12,258 bases of DNA from an uncultured Bacilli bacterium (GTDB taxonomy: Bacteria > Bacillota_I > Bacilli_A > RF39 > UBA660): contig CATLBU010000020.1 in the NCBI GenBank assembly GCA_949879835.1, positions 1 through 12,258 on the forward strand. The letters are read 5' to 3'. The notes under the pieces were generated by a model. It saw nothing but the letters and a program-made list of their open reading frames with translations, was not told the DNA's origin and ran no database searches. Below, one piece after another: positions 6,842-12,258 of the stretch (its first letter is position 1; each line of letters starts with the position of its first letter). The position numbers and the translations under genes were made by a program.

Positions 6842-8116
6842 CTACTTAAATTCTTTTAATAAATCTTGCATTTTTTTACGACTTTCTTCGTTTGGCTTCT
6901 GCACTTCTATCTCTTTATCAAACCATTCAGGTTGAATCTCTTTTTGTTTTGTTTTGTATTTTTTTCTACTTTTATATTCTTTTTCAGCAAGATTCATAGC
7001 TGCTTCTACTGTCTCTATCTTACTTTTTGCCCATTGACTGGCAATCACTTCTATAAAGTTACGAGTTAATTTATTGTTATTTATTTTTAATACATAATCA
7101 ATTAAAACATTTACTACTCCTGGTTTAAGATTCATATCCAGAAGAAGATATTCTAATACCTCTAAATCCTTTTTAGAGGGTCTGGATCCATTATACTTTC
7201 CGCATAGGAAATCATAAGGACTTGTTGTTTCAAATTGATAAATAATTTGGGCTTTTTTACTACTGTCCCCGATTGGTTTTCGAAGATATTCTGGTTGATT
7301 ACGATAAATTAAACTAGGAAGTTTCCCGCTATTTTCAAATTGGTAAAAACGCCTTGCATTCTCTTTTAATAAATTTTTATTAATTCCTTTTCTCTCATTT
7401 AATGAATTACGAATTAATTCGCTCATTCTTTCATCATCAAAGTTATAAATAAAAGATAATTTATGAAGAAAATTTCTTGTGTCTTTTGTTAAAGATTTAG
7501 GATTTAACATTTCCTCTGGAATCATAGAGACAATATTATCAATATCAATTTTTGAAATGACATGAATTTGATTGACTGTATTTTTTCGAATATCCTCAAT
7601 CATATTTTCAAAACTAGAAATATTAGTAGATTCAAATACTTCAGAAAAACTGTGTGTAATTTCTTCATATTCTTTTAAATGAATATGCGGAATTCGAAAA
7701 TATTCAATGATTTTATCGTATTCACTTGATCCCACATTATTGTATAAGGTAGTTCCTAAAATTGGATTATTCAGAAATTCAGCTGCTGATAGAGGAGAGA
7801 ACATTTCATAAACATAATGATTAATATTTCCTTTTTTTAAATAAGTTTTTAATAATCCAATTGCTTCTAATTTTTCCCTTGCACACTCAATATCATTAAG
7901 TTTAATACGCATATTGGTCATCAAATGATGATGAGTCCAATCTACAGACATAATTTCATTTTTATCTAAATACGACCAAAGGGTAAAATAAAGACTAGTT
8001 GAAACTGTACCAATGATTGGTTGGTAAAGCATAACAATTAATTTTCGATCATATTCATTTAAAACAGTTTTATTAATTACAAAAAAAGTGTCGGCTGGTA
8101 AAACATTTTGATCCAT
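6842..8116 (-). CDS. dnaB: Replication initiation and membrane attachment protein DnaB (Bacillus type, DnaD-like)
   Basis: This is the Gram-positive DnaB, not the hexameric helicase. In Bacillus it works with DnaD and DnaI to recruit and load the helicase. The product from ATG 8116 has 424 residues (Bacillus about 470). The N-terminal part (LPADTFFVIN...LYQPIIGTVSTSLYFTLWSYL) matches the winged-helix domain of this family. The C-terminal DnaD-like domain (about 300-380) includes FIEVIASQWAKSKI at 354-367, matching the YxxxIxxxW motif with Phe for Tyr. The charged tail is probably flexible. AAGGAGGT at 8130-8123 fixes the start at 8116. An in-frame ATG at 8140 would translate through this site and is rejected. 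It is the first gene of dnaB-dnaI-RNB-like, with a probable promoter at 8178-8150. Confidence 0.93.
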   Translation of the reverse strand: MDQNVLPADTFFVINKTVLNEYDRKLIVMLYQPIIGTVSTSLYFTLWSYLDKNEIMSVDWTHHHLMTNMRIKLNDIECAREKLEAIGLLKTYLKKGNINHYVYEMFSPLSAAEFLNNPILGTTLYNNVGSSEYDKIIEYFRIPHIHLKEYEEITHSFSEVFESTNISSFENMIEDIRKNTVNQIHVISKIDIDNIVSMIPEEMLNPKSLTKDTRNFLHKLSFIYNFDDERMSELIRNSLNERKGINKNLLKENARRFYQFENSGKLPSLIYRNQPEYLRKPIGDSSKKAQIIYQFETTSPYDFLCGKYNGSRPSKKDLEVLEYLLLDMNLKPGVVNVLIDYVLKINNNKLTRNFIEVIASQWAKSKIETVEAAMNLAEKEYKSRKKYKTKQKEIQPEWFDKEIEVQKPNEESRKKMQDLLKEFK

Positions 8117-8122
8117 GATAAT

Positions 8123-8130
8123 ACCTCCTT
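8123..8130 (-). promoter_or_regulatory. dnaB ribosome binding site that decides the start
   Basis: AAGGAGGT is followed by a 6-7 nt spacer and ATG 8116. The longer frame from 8140 would encode this site as Gly-Glu-Gly-Gly, which is typical of a false upstream start. Confidence 0.85.
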
Positions 8131-8149
8131 CACCTTTCATCTTAAAATT

Positions 8150-8178
8150 ATTTTACCATAAAACAAAAAACATTTAAA
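8150..8178 (-). promoter_or_regulatory. Probable promoter of the dnaB-dnaI operon
   Basis: TTTAAA (8178-8173), a 17-nt spacer and TAAAAT (8155-8150) lie just past the terminator of the preceding gene, leaving a leader of about 25 nt before dnaB. The -35 match is only partial, and AT-rich background makes chance hits likely. Confidence 0.4.
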
Positions 8179-8207
8179 GAAAAAATGCTTATTTTTTAAA
8201 GCATTTT
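8177..8207 (-). terminator. Rho-independent terminator overlapping the 3' end of the frameshifted gene
   Basis: AAAATGCTT (8207-8199) pairs with AAGCATTTT (8190-8182) around an A-rich loop and is followed by T-rich sequence. The TAA stop of the upstream gene (8198-8196) lies in the loop, so the stem encodes its last residues (Lys-Met-Leu). This separates that gene from dnaB. Confidence 0.75.
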
Positions 8208-9076
8208 CTTTTTTTGATAAGCTTCTGCTCGTAAATTCCAAACTTCATCAATCGATACTTCATGTTTTAAGTATTTTTCATGCAATTCTTTATCATACCA
8301 AGTAAAATTTTCACCAATAAGTAATTTTTTACTATCAGGATCCACATTCTTTCCAATTAGGAAACGATCTCTATTTCTAGATTGATTTTCAAATTTTTTT
8401 ATAAATCTACTTAAAATCATATTATTTTCTTCTCTATAATCAAACTGTTTTTCTGTATAGTTTCCAAAGGGACCTGAATATTGTAAAATCTTCTCTCCTG
8501 TTTCATTCATAATGCAATAATTATCACGTGTTTCTTCTGTATATCTACTTTCTTGAATACCATCTTCATTATAACTTTCTATTACCATTTGATACCTATC
8601 ATAAAAAGTTTTTCTATCTTTTAAATCAAGTACATTGGTTGTTTTATCTTTATATTGGATCAATGATTTCCCACTAGGTAACTTTTTATATAGCCCTGAG
8701 AACTGTCTACCTTCAAATGAATTTTCGAATGTAATTTTATTATCCAATAAAGTAACCAGCAATTGATATGTTTTTGATTGTATAATGAATTTTCCAATTA
8801 ATTGATTTTCTTCTATAAAAAAGTCTCCGTAACTTTTAATAAAAACTATTTTATCTAGTAATATATTTATAAACGTTTGATCATCTGTGTATGACTGTAC
8901 TTTCATCCAAAATTCTTGTAATCTCTCTTCATCATTAGTAGAAAGAATATTTTTACGGTGATGAAGACAATCCACCAACACCGGAAAACTAATTCCTATT
9001 ATATTAGCGGCAACCGGATTTGCCATGAAAGTAATATCAGGAATTAAGGTTTTCCCATTTTTTCATCAATTTTCAT
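8196..9076 (-). CDS. Unrecognised protein encoded in two frames joined by a probable -1 frameshift
   Basis: I do not recognise the family. The ribosome binding site GGGAGG (9089-9084) serves ATG 9076, which opens MKIDEKMGKP and stops at TAA 9046-9044. The -1 frame continues from codon ACC at 9050 as TLIPDITFMANPVAANIIG and runs to 8196. The joined product is MKIDEKMGK plus 284 residues, 293 in total. The ATG at 9026 inside the second frame has no ribosome binding site and would lose TLIPDITF, so it is a poor start. The junction is a perfect G GGA AAA heptamer (9056-9050) in the right register. The protein looks soluble, rich in aromatic and charged residues, with a strand-like middle (about 75-150) and no signal peptide. 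A clear promoter precedes it and a terminator overlaps its stop, so it is monocistronic. It may be a single-base deletion mutant or assembly error instead of a programmed shift. Confidence 0.65.
9050..9056 (-). other. Candidate -1 ribosomal slippery heptamer G GGA AAA
   Basis: In the zero frame the codons are ATG GGA AAA CCT TAA. Slipping back one base re-pairs GGG and AAA and continues ACC TTA ATT into the long frame. The X XXY YYZ form matches known -1 sites such as GGGAAAG of the lambda tail genes G/T. No strong downstream stem or upstream internal Shine-Dalgarno stimulator is obvious. Confidence 0.45.
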
Positions 9077-9083
9077 AATAATT

Positions 9084-9089
9084 CCTCCC
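9084..9089 (-). promoter_or_regulatory. Ribosome binding site of the frameshifted gene
   Basis: GGGAGG lies 7 nt before ATG 9076. It is the only good site upstream of the long frame, which shows that translation begins in the other frame. Confidence 0.8.
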
Positions 9090-9107
9090 ATATAATTTTT
9101 GCCTTTT

Positions 9108-9137
9108 ATGATAACAAACTACTACTTCTTCTGTCAA
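9108..9137 (-). promoter_or_regulatory. Promoter of the frameshifted gene
   Basis: A perfect TTGACA (9137-9132), an 18-nt spacer and TATCAT (9113-9108) lie about 30 nt before the start codon, in the short gap after the membrane protein gene. Confidence 0.75.
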
Positions 9138-9158
9138 GTAAAAAATCCATAAAACATA

Positions 9159-11708
9159 TTATTTATTCGTTCGCCTTCTCTTTTCTAAAACAAAATAAAA
9201 TATAAATAAAGCAAAAGAACAACTGGATATAATAAGTCCAATATTAAAACCAATAGGATGATAGTGAAATTCAATTTTATGAGTTCCTTTTTCTAATTGT
9301 ACGCCTAAAAATTCATCATACAATAAAATCGTTTTCTTTCTTTCACCATCTACATATACACGCCAACCTTTATCATATGGAATAGAAGTAAATAAAATAG
9401 GAGTCTTATCTACTTGAATATTTGCTTTTATATTCGTGTTTTTAAAAGAAATAATTTGTAATTGATCCTTTTTTACTTTATGATAAAATTTTTGAAATTC
9501 TCTTTCATCAAAATAATAAGGATGTATATCATTTTCTAAAACAAAGTTTCCACTTTTTACAAATCTTATTGTAATGGTATCCCCTACTTGATAAGTATTT
9601 TTAATTTTCAATGTTGCTTGGTTTGTTTCTGTTAATTCTTTATAATGCTTATCATTAATATAGATATCCATTGCATCATTTCCTAAAATATCACTGTAAA
9701 AAGATAAATAAATATCATTAGAATTCATAATTTGTAATTCATACTCATCTTGATTCACTTTTTGATATGGAATATTTTTAAATATTTTTATTTGCTCATC
9801 AATCATTGTTTGGGCAATTGTATTTTGAAAACTTAAATGATCCAGCACCTGATTGTTCTTAAGTTGTTCTATAAAATCCAAAGATTGATCTGAAATCATA
9901 AAACCTATATTTAAAGAATATGGATTTTGAAAGACCTGATATTTACTTATTTTAATACCATACAAAAGTTGAGAAAATGGAGAAAATTTAAATTGATCAA
10001 CCATTTTGTAATCATAATAATTAGATTCAGAAGTAATAAAATATTGAATTCCTAAAATACAGTCTAACAATCTTGTATTTCCTAAACTATATTGATAAGA
10101 ATTAGATTGCATATGAATTCCTACATTCTTCATAAATTGATAGCTACTAGATTCTACAGTAGATAAAAAAATAGAAGCATTCGGAATTTGATAGAAAAAT
10201 GAATCCAAATAAGTATAACAAATATCTCTCTCTATCCGATAAAAAGACTGATTATCAGGACTTAATTTCTTCATTTTTGAGGAAACGACTTTTAAATTAT
10301 CTTGATACTCTTGATTAGAATATAGTCCATATCCCCGAATTGTTAAAAAACCATTTACAAATAACTCTGATAACACTAAAATAACTAAAAAAGTTTGAAA
10401 TTGCTTTATTTGATTTCTATCTTGATGATGAATCGATAAATAAAGAATCAATAAATAAAAAACAGAGAGTCCTAAATTGATATAAATGAAATAATTATTT
10501 ACAAAAATAATACTATACAATGTCATTACTTCTAAAACAAGAAAAGAAAATAAATAGCCTTCTTTTTTTACAGTTTTTAAATGCATAAAAGATTTACAAG
10601 ATAAGTATATACAGAAAAATACAAATAAAAAAGTATAACGATAATTAAAACAATTTGGGGCATGAAATCCATGCCAAATATAATTGATGATACTAATTGA
10701 AAAACTAAAAATAAAAATTAAAAAGAAGAGAAAGGAAATGAGCTTTTCCTTTTTTGAAATACCAGAGTTCACAAAATAAAATAATACTAAAATCACATTG
10801 ATAATTCCAAAATAAATTAAAGGAGTATTTTGATCATTTAAGATATTATCAATTCCATAATTTGTAAATAACATATTTTGCAGAGTTTGGAATAAATTAT
10901 AGGAAATATCTATATTTTGAAAAATACCATTTCCAGTAACCTTTGTCGTATTCATTAATTCTAGTACTGTTGGTATTAATAAAAAACATGTCATAAATGC
11001 ACTTAAAATAGAGATTATAATAAATTTAATAACAATCATTAACATTTTCTTTTTATCTTTTTTCCATTGATACTGAAGTAAAAGATTATATAGTAAAAAG
11101 AGAAAAGAAAAAATACAAATCATATAACCAATATAATAATTGGATAAGATAGCAAAAAACAAAGTGATTCCATATAATAATCCACTTTTTCCCTCTGTAA
11201 TATGAATAATTCCAAGCATAATTAGTGGCGTTAAATAAACACCATCTAACCACATCAAGTGAAAATAATAGGCAATATTATAACTCATCAAAGCATAACA
11301 AGAGGATAATAGTAAACAATATTTAATAGAGCATTTGGAAAAAACTTTTCTTAAAAACAAATTCATAAATAGACCGCATAAACCTATTTTTATTAATAAA
11401 ATACTAAGTAAAGCGAAATTCAAATTGGTTTTACCAAATAAATATATAAGAAAATTGATTGGACTCGCTAAATAATAAGCAATTGTTCCAAGCATTCCTC
11501 CACCAAGGCCTTTTGAAAAGGAGTAGAAAATAGAATCTATGGAACTTGGAATATCTTTTAAATATTGAAATAATGATATATATTGGCCCTGCATATCGCT
11601 AACAAAAATAGTTCTTTGAAAAACCATATTTTGACATAAAAAGATTAATAATAACACCATTATAGGAAGGATAAAAGACAATAGATAGTTTATTATATTC
11701 TTTTTCAT
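9159..11708 (-). CDS. YfhO-family polytopic membrane protein (GT-C-like)
   Basis: The 849-residue product has about 13 hydrophobic helices within residues 7-456, an extracytoplasmic region from about 460 to 815, and a final helix at about 820-841 ending in a basic tail. Family hallmarks are SDMQGQY at 37-43 in the first outer loop, YSFSKGLGGG with YYLASPINFLIY at 62-89, HLMWLDG (150-156), NYRYTFLFVF (355-364), and a C-terminal beta module with GWRVYVDG (781-788). In Bacillus and related bacteria, YfhO with CsbB and GtcA adds sugars to lipoteichoic acid; transfer of that role here is inference. No CsbB- or GtcA-like gene is in the window. The start ATG 11708 has only a weak ribosome binding site (GTGATG). 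No convincing terminator follows the stop. Confidence 0.88.
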   Translation of the reverse strand: MKKNIINYLLSFILPIMVLLLIFLCQNMVFQRTIFVSDMQGQYISLFQYLKDIPSSIDSIFYSFSKGLGGGMLGTIAYYLASPINFLIYLFGKTNLNFALLSILLIKIGLCGLFMNLFLRKVFSKCSIKYCLLLSSCYALMSYNIAYYFHLMWLDGVYLTPLIMLGIIHITEGKSGLLYGITLFFAILSNYYIGYMICIFSFLFLLYNLLLQYQWKKDKKKMLMIVIKFIIISILSAFMTCFLLIPTVLELMNTTKVTGNGIFQNIDISYNLFQTLQNMLFTNYGIDNILNDQNTPLIYFGIINVILVLFYFVNSGISKKEKLISFLFFLIFIFSFSISIINYIWHGFHAPNCFNYRYTFLFVFFCIYLSCKSFMHLKTVKKEGYLFSFLVLEVMTLYSIIFVNNYFIYINLGLSVFYLLILYLSIHHQDRNQIKQFQTFLVILVLSELFVNGFLTIRGYGLYSNQEYQDNLKVVSSKMKKLSPDNQSFYRIERDICYTYLDSFFYQIPNASIFLSTVESSSYQFMKNVGIHMQSNSYQYSLGNTRLLDCILGIQYFITSESNYYDYKMVDQFKFSPFSQLLYGIKISKYQVFQNPYSLNIGFMISDQSLDFIEQLKNNQVLDHLSFQNTIAQTMIDEQIKIFKNIPYQKVNQDEYELQIMNSNDIYLSFYSDILGNDAMDIYINDKHYKELTETNQATLKIKNTYQVGDTITIRFVKSGNFVLENDIHPYYFDEREFQKFYHKVKKDQLQIISFKNTNIKANIQVDKTPILFTSIPYDKGWRVYVDGERKKTILLYDEFLGVQLEKGTHKIEFHYHPIGFNIGLIISSCSFALFIFYFVLEKRRRTNK

Positions 11709-11726
11709 ATCATCACAACTTTCTAC

Positions 11727-11732
11727 ATTATA
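11727..11732 (-). promoter_or_regulatory. Possible -10 box for the YfhO gene
   Basis: A perfect TATAAT sits 18 nt before the start codon, but the 17-nt upstream position is a T-rich tract without a recognisable -35. If used, the leader would be very short, in keeping with the poor ribosome binding site. Confidence 0.3.
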
Positions 11733-11765
11733 AGACTATTATATAAAAAAAAAAGAAAAAAAGAA

Positions 11766-11790
11766 AGAAAAAAATCGGAATAACCGATTT
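11766..11790 (-). terminator. Rho-independent terminator of the pilin-like gene
   Basis: AAATCGG (11790-11784) pairs with CCGATTT (11778-11772) around TTATT. It begins 1 nt after the TAG stop and is followed by a long T-rich, C-interrupted tract. Confidence 0.85.
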
Positions 11791-12186
11791 CTATTCACCT
11801 GATGCTGATGCTTTTATTGGTTCTCCAGATACTTTACCTTCGGAAAAATTAACTGTATATCCACTAACAGTAATCGTTCCAGATGTAACAGATCCAGCTG
11901 GATCAAGTGATAAACTAACAGATGTTGGTTTATCTCCTTTTACTTTAACATCAGATGTAGTTGATATAGTGCTTGGAATACTAGCATTAGTATCAGATAC
12001 CATTTTTAAAGCAATTGACTTTTCAACTGCATCAACGAATCCTAATGCACTTGACTTTGCTGCTCCCTTTCTAGCATCATCAATAACCCCTAAAATAATT
12101 GGTGTTGCGATTAATGCAATAATAGCTAAAATTACGATTACAGCTAATAATTCAACTAGTGTAAAACCTTTTTTGTTCATTTTCAT
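11791..12186 (-). CDS. Type IV pilin-like protein with prepilin N-terminal signal
   Basis: The 131-residue product has a class III signal: a short basic leader MKMNKKG, then FTLVELLAVIVILAIIALIA. Prepilin peptidase should cut between G7 and F8, giving an N-methylated Phe at +1 and the conserved Glu at +5 (E12). The hydrophobic helix continues to about residue 34 and then becomes amphipathic (DDARKGAAKSSALGFVDAVEKSIALKMV), the usual pilin alpha-1 spine. The C-terminal head, about 65-131, is Ser/Thr/Gly/Val-rich with beta-like repeats and no cysteines, so it lacks a disulfide loop. AGGAGG is 7 nt before ATG 12186. The gene has its own promoter and terminator, with no assembly ATPase, platform protein or peptidase nearby. 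It could be a ComGC-like or PulG-like pseudopilin or a major pilin; the sequence does not decide. Confidence 0.9.
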   Translation of the reverse strand: MKMNKKGFTLVELLAVIVILAIIALIATPIILGVIDDARKGAAKSSALGFVDAVEKSIALKMVSDTNASIPSTISTTSDVKVKGDKPTSVSLSLDPAGSVTSGTITVSGYTVNFSEGKVSGEPIKASASGE

Positions 12187-12218
12187 ATTTCTTCCTCCTC
12201 TATCTTACGTTCACTATA

Positions 12219-12247
12219 AATATATCAATTATTTCTACAATAGTCAA
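12219..12247 (-). promoter_or_regulatory. Promoter of the pilin-like gene
   Basis: TTGACT (12247-12242), a 17-nt spacer and TATATT (12224-12219) each match consensus at five of six positions. The expected leader is about 25 nt with a strong ribosome binding site. Confidence 0.7.
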
Positions 12248-12258
12248 CAAATTCCCTC

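Noticed and set aside
6690..7069. Two overlapping plus-strand open frames across the dnaI/dnaB junction
   Set aside because: Both are antisense to dnaI or dnaB, and their Phe-rich translations arise from Lys/Glu-rich codons on the other strand.
8117..8140. Upstream ATG extending DnaB by eight residues
   Set aside because: The extension encodes the Shine-Dalgarno sequence AAGGAGGT itself, so initiation at 8116 is far more likely.
9130..9175. Possible terminator after the YfhO gene
   Set aside because: The AT-rich sequence around the stop has a T-run, but no stem longer than about four pairs forms without mismatches.
11744..11774. A/G-only tract of about 30 bases as a special element
   Set aside because: It is explained as the extended U-rich tail of the pilin terminator on the minus strand in an AT-rich genome.
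1..12258. CRISPR array, tRNA or rRNA genes, prophage or defence island
   Set aside because: I saw no regularly spaced repeats, no tRNA-like GTTCRANNC cloverleaf set, and no phage structural or restriction genes; apart from the IS30 fragment the window is chromosomal core and accessory genes.

Overview
The window comes from a low-GC Firmicutes-type genome. This rests on the AT-rich composition, AAAGGAGG-type ribosome binding sites, a T-box leader, and a Bacillus-type primosome pair (DnaB/DnaI). A gut Bacilli or Mollicutes-related lineage is plausible, but the species cannot be named from sequence alone. Every complete gene is on the minus strand. The only plus-strand coding sequence is a fragment at the left edge that looks like the 3' end of an IS30-family transposase.

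Read in the direction of transcription (right to left), the layout has six parts. (1) 12247-11772: a single type IV pilin-like gene with its own promoter and terminator. (2) 11732-9159: a YfhO-family polytopic membrane protein. (3) 9137-8182: an unrecognised protein whose ribosome binding site and first nine codons lie in a different frame from the rest. The two frames meet at a perfect G GGA AAA slippery heptamer. (4) 8178-3590: a replication operon with dnaB (helicase-loading and membrane-attachment protein), dnaI (AAA+ helicase loader) and a 768-residue protein whose C-terminal third resembles a catalytically dead RNB (RNase II/R) domain. (5) 3598-3358: a leucine-type T-box leader with its own promoter, whose -35 box is formed by the last codons of the preceding gene. 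(6) 3338-167: a small three-helix membrane protein overlapping leuS, then leuS itself and a bidirectional terminator facing the IS30 remnant.

Functionally the window joins replication initiation to a T-box-regulated aminoacyl-tRNA synthetase, as the Bacillus dnaB-dnaI region does (there with thrS). Uncharged leucine tRNA should relieve termination upstream of the membrane gene and leuS. The LeuRS carries a complete Nudix hydrolase domain, with an intact Nudix box, inserted in its CP1 editing domain.

The strongest candidates for undescribed biology are the LeuRS-Nudix fusion, the frameshifted gene at 9076-8196, and the RNB-like pseudoenzyme in the primosome operon. Several apparent long starts are artefacts, because they translate through the ribosome binding site. 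Corrected starts are given for leuS, the small membrane protein and dnaB.
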